A DNA stretch of 64,000 nt from Alishewanella metallidurans. Its GTDB lineage: Bacteria; Pseudomonadota; Gammaproteobacteria; Enterobacterales; Alteromonadaceae. The first letter of the stretch is position 1. The number at the start of each line of letters is the position of its first letter. This document shows, piece by piece, positions 17,291-25,461 of this stretch. The translations under genes were made by a program, and so were the position numbers. Below the pieces are notes generated by a model. The model saw nothing but the letters and a program-made list of their open reading frames with translations. It made no database searches and was not told the DNA's origin. The DNA is taken from positions 310,001 through 374,000 of the forward strand of contig NZ_JALAHQ010000001.1 in NCBI RefSeq assembly GCF_036983985.1. The letters run 5' to 3'.

Positions 17291-17545
17291 CTATCTGGTT
17301 TTATACTGGCTGGGGCAGTATGCGCGGCTAATGTCGGGGTGACGTAGCTTTAAGTGCTTAGTTTTGCGGCCGTGTACGCGTGTTCGCCATAAGCGAAATG
17401 ATGAGGCCTTAAGTTGTTGCCGCATCAATGTAATTAGTGCGCCTTCATTTAAACCGTAAAGCTGTTCTATGGCTTCAAATGGCGTGCGATCTTCCCACGC
17501 CATTTCAATAATTCGCGCTAAACTGGCAGCATCAAATTGTTGCAT
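17291..17545 (-). CDS. TIGR03643/DUF2805 family small protein
   Basis: 84-residue basic protein matching the TIGR03643 (DUF2805) pattern: IIEMAWEDRTPFEAIEQLYGLNE, then LMRQQLKASSFRLWRTRVHGR. The N-terminal half looks like an HTH-type helical unit and the rest is Arg/Lys-rich. The function is unknown. It begins 2 bp after the cupin gene, so it is the last gene of a VOC-cupin-TIGR03643 operon. Relatives often sit near photolyase/cryptochrome genes, but none is visible here. Confidence 0.75.
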   Translation of the reverse strand: MQQFDAASLARIIEMAWEDRTPFEAIEQLYGLNEGALITLMRQQLKASSFRLWRTRVHGRKTKHLKLRHPDISRAYCPSQYKTR

Positions 17546-17547
17546 AA

Positions 17548-18252
17548 TTATGTTGTCATCGGTGGCGGGTTAATAAAGCGATCACCCATTAAACCAGCAT
17601 CAAGATGGCCAACTTTAACGTAAATTAAAGCGCCCTCTGCTAGCGTAAACGGCGTGTGTTTACTGTATCTAGGGTTTCTTAACCAGCTACCGGCAGGATA
17701 TTGGCCGTACTCATCACAAAACAGCCCCTCTAACACCAGTATTTCTTCACCACCGGCATGAATATGCTGACTAAACTGCGTATTTGGCGCCCAGCGCACT
17801 AATGCCGTGCTTACAGCGTTGTGCTCATGCAGTGGTAACACAGATAAACCGGCAACTAAACCTTGTCGCCAGTTGGCTTGCTTTGTGTTGAGTACGAGCT
17901 GCGTCGTATCTTCAGCAGCAAATTGCCATAACTTAACTAAAAGTGTGCAGCCGTTAATTGAGAACGGTTGATGAGAACTCCCCGGTGGGTTGCGTAAATA
18001 GCTGCCCGCAGGGTAGTCGCCATGCTCGTCAGAAAATATACCGTCGAGCACTAGGATTTCTTCGCCGCCATTATGAGTGTGCGCACTGTAGCCACTACCA
18101 GGTGCATAACGCACTATACTGGTGGCGCGAGCAACTTCAGCGCCGGCTCGGTCTAACATCATGCGGCTGACGCCAGCAAGCGGTGAATCAATAAACTGGT
18201 AGTGCTCAGGTTGTATCACCACACGCTGGCTAAAGTTGCTGTTAATCTGCAT
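17548..18252 (-). CDS. Tandem ChrR-like cupin protein
   Basis: 234-residue protein made of two ChrR-type cupin domains. The first has YSAHTHNGGEEILVLDGIF and YPAGSYLRNPPGSSH; the second has FSQHIHAGGEEILVLEGLF and YPAGSWLRNPRYSKH. Each half keeps the His-x-His...Glu and a later His, typical of a metal site. ChrR cupins are the C-terminal domain of zinc anti-sigma factors for singlet-oxygen response, but here no anti-sigma domain and no ECF sigma gene is present. A metal-binding or enzymatic role is possible. It follows the VOC gene after 13 bp. Confidence 0.8.
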   Translation of the reverse strand: MQINSNFSQRVVIQPEHYQFIDSPLAGVSRMMLDRAGAEVARATSIVRYAPGSGYSAHTHNGGEEILVLDGIFSDEHGDYPAGSYLRNPPGSSHQPFSINGCTLLVKLWQFAAEDTTQLVLNTKQANWRQGLVAGLSVLPLHEHNAVSTALVRWAPNTQFSQHIHAGGEEILVLEGLFCDEYGQYPAGSWLRNPRYSKHTPFTLAEGALIYVKVGHLDAGLMGDRFINPPPMTT

Positions 18253-18265
18253 ATTTGGCTACGGC

Positions 18266-18637
18266 CTAGCCAAAATAGCTAAAACACAGTTTATTGCCGT
18301 CGGCGTCTTTAACATAAGCGCCGTAAAAAGTGTTTGCAATGCGCTGGCCCGGTGCGCCGTCGCAGCTGGCGCCAAGAGCGATAGCTTTATGATATAGCGT
18401 GTCTACTGCTGCTTTGCTTCCGGGTGCAAACGATACCATATTGCCATTACCCGGCTGTGCGGGTTCCTTATTAAACGGCACACATATCGCTAACATGGGT
18501 TCTTTCATGGTTTTACCAAAAAAACTAATACGGTCCATATCTAGCAATATTTTTGCACCTAACTCCGCAAATAACTCGCTATAAAATGCTTTTGCTGAGG
18601 CTAAATCGCTGACACCTAAGGTTACGTAATTAATCAT
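18266..18637 (-). CDS. VOC (glyoxalase-fold) family protein
   Basis: 123-residue protein with the vicinal-oxygen-chelate fold: MINYVTLGVSDLASAKAFYSELFAELG at the N-terminus and GAYVKDADGNKLCFSYF at the C-terminus. The usual first metal ligand (His in the DHV/HLxI strand) is Thr here (YVTLG), so it may not be a classical glyoxalase I. It is the first gene of the operon with the cupin and TIGR03643 genes. The substrate is unknown. Confidence 0.85.
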   Translation of the reverse strand: MINYVTLGVSDLASAKAFYSELFAELGAKILLDMDRISFFGKTMKEPMLAICVPFNKEPAQPGNGNMVSFAPGSKAAVDTLYHKAIALGASCDGAPGQRIANTFYGAYVKDADGNKLCFSYFG

Positions 18638-18750
18638 ATTTAAAGCTCCAAAATTATTCAGTTTAATAAACTACAGGCGTTATACGCTACGCCGGTCAAA
18701 ATGGAGCAATGTTTTTATAATTTTATTTTTTTAACGTGGTTAATTCGTAC

Positions 18751-19266
18751 CTAGCTTAGCGAGTAACTTAATCCACCTTTGCAGGTAAAGCGCTTATCGC
18801 CTTTATGTATGCTATTAACTTGGCGCCCGGTAACCATGCTGAACCAAATGTTATCCGGTGCTGCAGTTTGTAATTGAATATCATCAATGCAGGCTTGGTC
18901 TTGGCAACCGGTTGTACCACTGCGATTTAAAACCAGCTCGATATGGCGGCCGTTGTTTTTTAACACTATGGAGCTGGGCGCTTCGCGGTGGCCGCTTAAG
19001 GCAACAAACTGGGCTGGGTTTTCTAAGCCGCTGGTGCTGCCATCAGCAAAAAACGCAAGTAACTGCTGATAGTACACTACGTAACTGCATACCTCTTTAT
19101 GCGAACCTTGTTGCAGTGGAAAGGTTTTATCTAAAAAACCTTTTGAATAATCCATGACTTGTCGGACATGGCGTTGATTAAGCTCGTTAATTACGCTTAG
19201 CTCAGTCGCCATCCAAGCGGTCTGGTTTGGCGTGGTCGTGCTGTAATGTTGGGCCAGTGTTGTCAT
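18751..19266 (-). CDS. Stand-alone malate synthase G-like domain, no catalytic barrel
   Basis: 171-residue protein. Residues about 45-130 resemble a middle section of malate synthase G, as I recall the E. coli GlcB sequence: FLDKTFPLQQGSHKEV against FLDESLPLENGSYQDV, GLENPAQFVAL against TLRTPAQFVGY, and SIVLKNNGRHIELVLN against CILLKNNGLHIELQID. The N-terminal and TIM-barrel parts are absent, and the DCEDSVAAVDAEDK catalytic segment is replaced by unrelated residues ending in a short tail. It cannot be an active synthase. The frame is intact, has a start and stop, and is divergent (136 bp) from a DUF3612-type regulator, so it may be a repurposed domain rather than decay. This homology is by eye. 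Confidence 0.6.
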   Translation of the reverse strand: MTTLAQHYSTTTPNQTAWMATELSVINELNQRHVRQVMDYSKGFLDKTFPLQQGSHKEVCSYVVYYQQLLAFFADGSTSGLENPAQFVALSGHREAPSSIVLKNNGRHIELVLNRSGTTGCQDQACIDDIQLQTAAPDNIWFSMVTGRQVNSIHKGDKRFTCKGGLSYSLS

Positions 19267-19291
19267 GATGAAGTCCTCGTTATTTTTGCTG

Positions 19292-19310
19292 TTGTTAACA
19301 TGTTTAACAA
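19292..19310. promoter_or_regulatory. Palindrome upstream of the malate-synthase-like gene
   Basis: TTGTTAA-CATGT-TTAACAA has 7-bp perfect arms and lies 26 bp upstream of the minus-strand start at 19266. It is a candidate operator in the 136-bp divergent region shared with the DUF3612-type regulator. Confidence 0.45.
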
Positions 19311-19380
19311 AAGGTACTGCTGTTGCTATCGGTTAAAAACTAGTCTAGTCTAAAATATTGAGTAATTTCACAATAGAAAT

Positions 19381-19393
19381 TTTACAGTGTAAA
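19381..19393. promoter_or_regulatory. Palindrome at the start of the DUF3612-type regulator
   Basis: TTTACAGTGTAAA is a perfect 13-bp palindrome ending 9 bp before the ATG at 19403, with a further half-site TTTTACA right after it. The position suggests autorepression by the regulator. The binding protein is inferred only from location. Confidence 0.55.
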
Positions 19394-19402
19394 TTTTACA
19401 AA

Positions 19403-20905
19403 ATGAAAACGAATAAAAGCCTAATTAGAAAGTCGCATTTTCTTGGTACTAAAATCCGCAACTTGAGAAAGCGCAACAACTTAACGATGGAAGATTTATC
19501 GACGCGCTGTATTCGGATTAACCCGGAACAGGCACCGTCGGTATCTTATCTGTCGATGATTGAGCGCGGTAAGCGCACGCCTAGTGTTGGCATGCTGGAA
19601 GTCATAGCGACTGTTTTTCAAAAAGACTTGGACTGGTTTTTAGATGGTGACGATGCGGTGCCAGATTTAAGGCCGGAAAAGGGCAATAAAGGTGGCATTA
19701 GCGGTATTGCCTTAGAGCCAGGTTTTTTATTTTCGAACGATATTTTACAAATTGCTATACCAGAAATGCTGTCACAAACTGGCACCAGCGGTAAGCAGTT
19801 TGCGCAGTTACTGATCCGTGCTCATCAAGAACACAACCAAAACCACTTTCCTGAGTTAGAGCGTGCCGCGGAAGATGTCGGCCAAAAACGTATGCCATTG
19901 AGTGTTGATGATCTAATGCGCATTACTAAACAACTTGGCTTAACCGTGCGTTGGTTTAACGAGGCACCAAAAGAGTTATTAGACGAGTTGGGCGTATTAT
20001 CAAAAAATGTGTCAACTTCTTATTTTACGCCACCTGGTACACTGTATTTAAATAGCTTACTTAAAGCTGTACCAACAAGGCTTAAATATGAATTGGCGGT
20101 ACACATTGGCCATGCGGTGCTGCATAACAAGGATGGCGTTAAAAGCAGTATGTCGATAGGTGGCGCGCACGACAACGAGCCATCACAATCGAGTAGTGTG
20201 CAACCACAAGATATTTTGCATGCCTGGCGTGATTTTGAGTCGAGTTTTTTTGCTGGCGCATTACTTTGCCCTAAACTACCGTTTCGCCAATTGCTTGACC
20301 GGCAGGGTTATGAAATAAGCTCGCACTTACAAGCTGGCGTGTCAGCTTCTGTCGCCATGCGTCGTATGACAGCCGTATCGCCTTATACACATTGGCATTA
20401 TTTTGATGCCTATACCCCTGGAAAATTAAAAGCAGTATACCGTGGTAATGGTATACCCCTGCCGTGGGGCAATATGCGCCAAGTGCAAGATCCTTGTCAG
20501 CACTGGGCAGTGTTTCGTATGTTTGATGTTGACGATGTAGCCAGCTCGGCGCAATTGTCACTGCTTGACGTTAATGGTATGCCACGAATTTATTGTTGTG
20601 AATCAACTAAGGTAAAAGATCTAGCGGGTAATACGCATGTGCTTTGTGCCGGTATAGATTTAAATCCAGCTTTGTTAGCGCAAGGTGTAGACGCCGATAG
20701 CATGGCCGGTGAGTTAAAACAGTTATGTGTGAGCAGTGCCGGTGGTGCAAAAATTCCAGCAACAATTAAAACGGCATTAAGTAGTGTCGCAAATATTTTA
20801 AATATTAATTGGGTAGCGCGCAGTGTACAAAAGCCGGCGCAGCTAATTTGCGCGCGCGGCAATAGTTGCCCACGTAGCCCAGAGTGTTACCGATGTGCTG
20901 GCTAG
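19403..20905 (+). CDS. XRE-family short-chain-acyl-type regulator (DUF3612-like)
   Basis: 500-residue transcriptional regulator. Residues about 8-80 form an XRE HTH (FLGTKIRNLRKRNNLTMEDL, PSVSYLSMIERGKRTPSVGM). A large ligand domain follows, with a degenerate IrrE/DUF955-like section (LAVHIGHAVLHNKDG). The C-terminus is Cys-rich (CARGNSCPRSPECYRCAG), as in ScfR/RamB-type regulators of glyoxylate and propionate metabolism. I chose the ATG at 19403; a TTG at 19358 would add 15 residues that overlap the palindrome. It is divergent from the malate-synthase-like fragment, consistent with a glyoxylate-shunt regulatory origin. No aceA or aceB is present here. Confidence 0.75.
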   Translation: MKTNKSLIRKSHFLGTKIRNLRKRNNLTMEDLSTRCIRINPEQAPSVSYLSMIERGKRTPSVGMLEVIATVFQKDLDWFLDGDDAVPDLRPEKGNKGGISGIALEPGFLFSNDILQIAIPEMLSQTGTSGKQFAQLLIRAHQEHNQNHFPELERAAEDVGQKRMPLSVDDLMRITKQLGLTVRWFNEAPKELLDELGVLSKNVSTSYFTPPGTLYLNSLLKAVPTRLKYELAVHIGHAVLHNKDGVKSSMSIGGAHDNEPSQSSSVQPQDILHAWRDFESSFFAGALLCPKLPFRQLLDRQGYEISSHLQAGVSASVAMRRMTAVSPYTHWHYFDAYTPGKLKAVYRGNGIPLPWGNMRQVQDPCQHWAVFRMFDVDDVASSAQLSLLDVNGMPRIYCCESTKVKDLAGNTHVLCAGIDLNPALLAQGVDADSMAGELKQLCVSSAGGAKIPATIKTALSSVANILNINWVARSVQKPAQLICARGNSCPRSPECYRCAG

Positions 20906-20933
20906 AATATCGTGTGTTTGTTGCTGGAATGGC

Positions 20934-20964
20934 AAAGCGGCAGGTTAAATTAACAAGCCGCTTT
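20934..20964. terminator. Bidirectional terminator
   Basis: AAAGCGGC (20934-20941) and GCCGCTTT (20957-20964) form a perfect 8-bp stem between the convergent DUF3612-type and GreA/GreB-like genes. The T-tract is short in both directions. Confidence 0.65.
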
Positions 20965-20977
20965 AGGTTATAACAAT

Positions 20978-21421
20978 TTAAGAAACAATTTGCTTGGTGA
21001 ATAACGGTGACGCTTCAATATTATTCGCTGCTTGTGTTTTAGTAATTTCAGCAACGACAAAGCGCATGGCGGTGCCTAAAACCTTTACCTGCACTTCATC
21101 GCCTACATCTTTACCTAACAATGCTTGCCCCAGCGGTGACAAAATGGACAACTCGCCTTGTTGCAGATTAGCATCCGGCGTTGCCACTAAGGTTAGCCAA
21201 CTGTAGCTATTATCGTATGGCGATTCTAAATATACTGCACAGCCTAAGCTTACTTTTAGTGGCGTGGCACAATTTTGTTTACGCAGTTTGCGATCTTCTA
21301 GTTGCTGCATGGTATTGTGCAACATTAATGGTGTTAGTGGCACCAAAGCAGACATTAATAAACAACGTCGGGTTTTGGTGCTTAGTGAGCTAAAAAAAGC
21401 TGAAATTTGATTTAATAACAT
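20978..21421 (-). CDS. GreA/GreB C-terminal-domain protein (Rnk-like)
   Basis: 147-residue protein whose C-terminal part (about 58-138) matches the FKBP-like GreA/GreB C-terminal domain: ELSILSPLGQALLGKDVGDEVQVKV. The long N-terminal coiled coil that enters the RNA polymerase secondary channel in GreA is absent. The N-terminal region (about 25-55) has one hydrophobic stretch and a short basic helix, comparable to Rnk. It may bind RNA polymerase without transcript-cleavage activity; this is inference. Confidence 0.75.
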   Translation of the reverse strand: MLLNQISAFFSSLSTKTRRCLLMSALVPLTPLMLHNTMQQLEDRKLRKQNCATPLKVSLGCAVYLESPYDNSYSWLTLVATPDANLQQGELSILSPLGQALLGKDVGDEVQVKVLGTAMRFVVAEITKTQAANNIEASPLFTKQIVS

Positions 21422-21852
21422 ATAGCCTCCAGAGCATGCGTAATTGGAACATGGTTAGATAACAGTGTGGCTAAATAGGCGCGAATACGGTTTTCACCGT
21501 TCGGTATAGTACTGTGAGACATCTAGAGGAGTTAAAGCTAATTCACTATAGGCTGCGTCTCGTTGTGGTGCTACTGAGTCACTGTTGCTTATACCATAGC
21601 TAAACTCGTGTTTAAAAGCAATAAACCAAGCAGTTAACTTGTAATTATATTGTGTTAGGTGGTAAATCAGGTTGAGATTGCCGTAAAGTTAAGTTTTGAA
21701 GCGCGTTTAAGTACAAAAAGTAGCCGCAGCCTACGTTTTTGTTGGATTTCTTATGCTTGTCGCTAATTGTGTGACGGTAGCTACCTGAATTTAAGCTTAA
21801 AATAGTGCATACTGCGCAGCAAATAATGAACCTAAATTTGTTATAGGTGTTT
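21422..21852. other. Non-coding gap before glutaminase
   Basis: About 430 bp without a supported gene between the divergent GreA/GreB-like and glutaminase genes. The glsA promoter must be here. A 60-codon open stretch on the minus strand ending at 21494 reads protein-like but has no start codon. I see no repeat or strong hairpin. Confidence 0.5.
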
Positions 21853-22779
21853 ATGAAACAACCGCATGCCATTACCTCGATATTGCAGCAATTGTTGCAG
21901 CAAAGCCAACCGCTATACCGTGAGGGTAAAGTGGCCAATTATATTCCCGCTTTAGCTAACGTAGCACCTGAGCAGGCAGCTATCGCGGTAGCGACTATTG
22001 ATGGTCAACTGCATACAGCAGGTGCAGCTGATACCGCGTTTTCATTGCAAAGTGTGTCTAAAGTATTTGGTTTAGTTATGGCGATGAATCGTCTTGGCGA
22101 TGATTTATGGCATCGGGTGAATATGGAACCATCTGGCTTGCCCTTTAACTCAATTGTGCAATTAGAGTGGGAAAAGGGTATTCCGCGAAATCCAGTAATT
22201 AATGCCGGCGCTATTGTGGTGTCTGATGTTTTGGTTAGTCATTACTCCGCGAGCAAAAATGCGTTTTTAACCTTTATTCGTCGCTTAGCCAATAACGAGC
22301 ATATTTACGCTGATCAAGCTGTGTATTTATCTGAGCTTGAACACGGCAATAGAAACGCCGCGCTAGCTTACTTGATGAAAAGCTTTGGTAATATTGAAGC
22401 TGAAGTGCCGCAAGTGTTAGCGCATTATTTTCACCAGTGCGCTACTTCAATGAATTGTCAGCAACTCGCTACATCATTATTGTTTTTAGCTAATCGCGGT
22501 GTGCAACCACATAATAATGAACAGGTATGTAGCCGACGTGATGCCCATCGGGTTAATGCCATTTTATCTACCAGTGGTATGTATGACCAGTCGGGTGAGT
22601 TTGCGTTTAAAGTGGGGTTGCCAGCCAAAAGCGGCGTCGGTGGTGCTATTGTTGCCATAGTACCGCAGTTTGGTGTAATTACCGCATGGAGCCCCGCACT
22701 GAACAAATTTGGCAATTCAGTAGTTGGTATGAAACTAATTAGTTTATTTGCTGAAGAATTAGGTTTGTCGTTATTTTAA
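21853..22779 (+). CDS. glsA: Glutaminase GlsA
   Basis: Serine-type glutaminase (beta-lactamase-like fold) converting glutamine to glutamate and ammonia. The SxxK catalytic pair is Ser67/Lys70 in FSLQSVSKVFGL. Other family blocks are EPSGLPFNSIVQLE, IPRNPVINAGAIVV, ARNAALAYLMKSFG-type (here NRNAALAYLMKSFG) and GLPAKSGVGGAI. The 308 residues match the bacterial family. I chose the ATG at 21853 with AGG just upstream; a GTG two codons earlier is possible. It is convergent with the GDYXXLXY gene. Confidence 0.95.
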   Translation: MKQPHAITSILQQLLQQSQPLYREGKVANYIPALANVAPEQAAIAVATIDGQLHTAGAADTAFSLQSVSKVFGLVMAMNRLGDDLWHRVNMEPSGLPFNSIVQLEWEKGIPRNPVINAGAIVVSDVLVSHYSASKNAFLTFIRRLANNEHIYADQAVYLSELEHGNRNAALAYLMKSFGNIEAEVPQVLAHYFHQCATSMNCQQLATSLLFLANRGVQPHNNEQVCSRRDAHRVNAILSTSGMYDQSGEFAFKVGLPAKSGVGGAIVAIVPQFGVITAWSPALNKFGNSVVGMKLISLFAEELGLSLF

Positions 22780-22820
22780 TAGTACGGCCATTTAATACGA
22801 TAAACGGCCGTTTACACTAC

Positions 22821-23315
22821 TTAGCGCAGGTTATCACCCAACAGGTTTAATTCAGCGTCTAGCATTACGGTTAGTAGCGCTTTACCGTTGCCAGCAATAC
22901 GAAACTGGCCATAGCGCGCTTGCTCATACACATCAGCTGTACCTTCAGCAAAAAAGAACGCATTGGGTCCTATGCTAATGATGTTATCGCGTTGGCGCAG
23001 TAATACTGCAACCAGCGCAAGGTCGGTTGGTAAATCGTTGGCGACACTGTGCAGGCTGGCCCGCTGCTGGTTATCTAGGCTTAGCCAAGCGTATTTATAC
23101 TGCGCAGCGTCGTCGGGTAGGTCGCGATCAATAGCAAAGGCCAGCGCCATATAATCACCCTGCATTAACGAGCGCGGATCAACCGGTGCTAGCTCAATAT
23201 TAACAATTTGGCCATCGGCTAATGTGCGTTCAAACTGCCAAATGGTATAACTGGTGACAATAAGTATTAATGCAATTGCGCTAGCGATGGCGAAGCGTTG
23301 CAGGCGTTGCGTCAT
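22821..23315 (-). CDS. GDYXXLXY-motif membrane-associated protein
   Basis: 164-residue protein with one N-terminal transmembrane helix (about 9-26) and the signature PRSLMQGDYMALAFAID. This family is found next to DUF2157 and DUF4401 membrane proteins, as here. It is the last gene of the three-gene unit and its start overlaps the DUF4401 stop by 4 bp. The function is unknown; an envelope role is inferred from topology. Confidence 0.85.
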   Translation of the reverse strand: MTQRLQRFAIASAIALILIVTSYTIWQFERTLADGQIVNIELAPVDPRSLMQGDYMALAFAIDRDLPDDAAQYKYAWLSLDNQQRASLHSVANDLPTDLALVAVLLRQRDNIISIGPNAFFFAEGTADVYEQARYGQFRIAGNGKALLTVMLDAELNLLGDNLR

Positions 23316-24352
23316 AATAACCTCTTCTGATAGCGCTGTAATAAGGCTAAACCCACTAGCAATACGCCACCGCTTAATGCGAGTAGGCCCGATTTATAAA
23401 ATAAGCTGAGGTGCATGCTGTAATAGAACTGACTAAGGGCTACTAGCACGCTTAGTAGGCTTAATGCGTACCAGCGTATGCTGCAGGCATAAAAGCAGGC
23501 CAGCATAAAAGCAGCACTAATCAGTAAACCAGATGCAGGATACAGTAGCACGCATAGTGCTGCTGTTACGCTAAGTAGTAATAAGCGGCTAGGTACTGTG
23601 GCAAAGCGGCTAAGCCAAAATACCGTGCTAAGCAGCAAGATCGCACCCAATGCGCTGTATAGCGTGCTTGCCATGTATAGATGGTCTGCGGGCCAATAGT
23701 AATCATCGACATAAAATATACCTTGGCCATGCAACGCCAGCCAAAGTGTTGCCAGTGTTACAACTTCAAGTACGCTTTTTATGCGGCTTGCCATGGCCAG
23801 TGTTGCCCACTTTGGGCGGCTACACCACAGTACCAAGCAGCCTAATGCCAGTAAATTGCTACCTAGCGCTAACCACAATGAAGAGTTAAGCAGTGAAATT
23901 AAACACACTAAACCAATGCTTAAACTTACACGTTGATGCAGCTGAGTTAGTGGGCTAAATAACAATACCGCGCTAATTAAGGCACAGCCATAACGGGCTA
24001 GTTCGTCGTCAGAATTAAATGCGCTGTATATGGCGTAAACTAATAGACCTTGGCCAGCTAACGCCACCGCAGTCGACATTTGCTGTAAAAAATCTTGGCG
24101 TTGCATTGCCAGCCAGCACGCCGCGCCCAGCAATAACGCACCGACAACAAAACACACGCTATCGTTTTCTGCTAAAGCAATAATAGGACCGATAAAGGCG
24201 ATAAGAATTAAAATTGAGGCAATCCAAGCGGCAATGCCAAGTATTACTTGTAACCACCAAGGGGTATCGTTTTGCTGCAGTTTTAGAGCTTGGGCTTGAT
24301 CAATAATACCGGCCTGCTTTAATGCTGACGCTAAACTTAAATTACGCGGCAT
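23312..24352 (-). CDS. DUF4401 polytopic membrane protein
   Basis: 346-residue integral membrane protein with about ten hydrophobic helices after a short cytoplasmic N-terminus (LSLASALKQAGIIDQAQALKLQ). It belongs to the DUF4401 family by composition and by its fixed neighbours. It overlaps the DUF2157 gene by 11 bp and the GDYXXLXY gene by 4 bp, indicating translational coupling and probably one complex. The function is unknown. Confidence 0.8.
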   Translation of the reverse strand: MPRNLSLASALKQAGIIDQAQALKLQQNDTPWWLQVILGIAAWIASILILIAFIGPIIALAENDSVCFVVGALLLGAACWLAMQRQDFLQQMSTAVALAGQGLLVYAIYSAFNSDDELARYGCALISAVLLFSPLTQLHQRVSLSIGLVCLISLLNSSLWLALGSNLLALGCLVLWCSRPKWATLAMASRIKSVLEVVTLATLWLALHGQGIFYVDDYYWPADHLYMASTLYSALGAILLLSTVFWLSRFATVPSRLLLLSVTAALCVLLYPASGLLISAAFMLACFYACSIRWYALSLLSVLVALSQFYYSMHLSLFYKSGLLALSGGVLLVGLALLQRYQKRLL

Positions 24353-25310
24353 GGTTTGGCTCCTGCATTAATTTTTTTAACCAAACGGCGGCGCTCGCGC
24401 TACTGCCAATAACAAATACAGCCAGTAAGTTAGCGATAAAAAAGAAGTCATCAGTTTCAAGCAATCTTGCTAAGGCGGCGGTTGCTAATCCAATAGCACT
24501 AAATAACAGCAGGGCAAAAATAAACAAATCGCGTTGCATGCGAAAGTACCAAAATGCGAGTGCGGCTGCGATAAACAAATAACAGACCAAGTTAGCTTGG
24601 TATTGGTTGTCCCAAACACCGACCATAGCACCAAAAGTAAGTGGTATTAGTAGCGCAACTGCGCTAAGCCAGAGTAGTGGCTTGGTGTTGCTAGGCAACA
24701 TTTTAGGTAAAGCAAACAGGCAAAATAAGTGTAATAGTAAATTTGCTAAAGCCATTTGTAGCAGGGGTTCTGCGCGCTCTAGCAGCCAAAACATTTGATT
24801 TGTTTCAACGTATAACCACAAGGCTAATTCAAGTAAACAAAACCATAATAAATAGCTGCCGCGGCTTTTCGACAATAATACCAAAGGGGTTATTAACACC
24901 GCCCAGCTAGCGAATAATTGCCAAACATCGGCACCAGTTTGATAAGTTTGGCCAATTAATGCCAGCAAGGCTCCAGTAAATAGGCTGCAGCCGAGTAAAG
25001 CCGCGCGTTGCCACTGGCTATGCACCGGACAAAATATCGCCACAGTACCACTAACTACTACTGCTGCTGCGGCTAAACTAAGTTTGCTGAAATAGTGCAT
25101 TAATGGCCAGTTGTAGGCAAAAAAGAAGATAACCGCACTGCTTAGTAGTAATACACTGCCAAAGAGTAAAACTCGGTTAGCATGGGCTAGCCAATCATCA
25201 ATAGCCGGCTGTAATGGCACATGTTCAGACGCTTGTTGTAACTGTAAACTGTTAAGTTTTTGTTGCTCTGCCCAGCTAAATAGCTGGTTGGCGTTCTCTA
25301 ATCTATCCAT
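24342..25310 (-). CDS. DUF2157 polytopic membrane protein
   Basis: 322-residue membrane protein, first gene of the three-gene unit. The N-terminal soluble part (LFSWAEQQKLNSLQLQQASE, typical of DUF2157) is followed by about eight to ten helices. LIGQTYQTGADVWQLFASWA (about residues 117-136) is a hallmark block of this family. The function is unknown. It is transcribed divergently from the M13 peptidase gene across 151 bp. Confidence 0.85.
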   Translation of the reverse strand: MDRLENANQLFSWAEQQKLNSLQLQQASEHVPLQPAIDDWLAHANRVLLFGSVLLLSSAVIFFFAYNWPLMHYFSKLSLAAAAVVVSGTVAIFCPVHSQWQRAALLGCSLFTGALLALIGQTYQTGADVWQLFASWAVLITPLVLLSKSRGSYLLWFCLLELALWLYVETNQMFWLLERAEPLLQMALANLLLHLFCLFALPKMLPSNTKPLLWLSAVALLIPLTFGAMVGVWDNQYQANLVCYLFIAAALAFWYFRMQRDLFIFALLLFSAIGLATAALARLLETDDFFFIANLLAVFVIGSSASAAVWLKKLMQEPNHAA

Positions 25311-25461
25311 GTATGCCGTCTTAAGTACGGGTAAGTTATTAGCATCATAGCGTTTTTATAACTTGTTACAACTTCTACTAACATTGAATTTGTGCTGGTG
25401 CCTAGGCTCAGGTTAGTATGTAGGCGCGTTAAAATTTGTAACCTAATTTAGGAAAACAAGA

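Noticed and set aside
21494..21694. Protein-like 60-codon open stretch on the minus strand
   Set aside because: There is no ATG, GTG or TTG start, and I recognise no family. It may be a gene remnant but this cannot be supported.
22784..22811. ACGGCC/GGCCGT inverted repeat between glsA and the GDYXXLXY gene
   Set aside because: The stem is only 6 bp with a 16-base loop and short T-tracts, so I could not call it a terminator.
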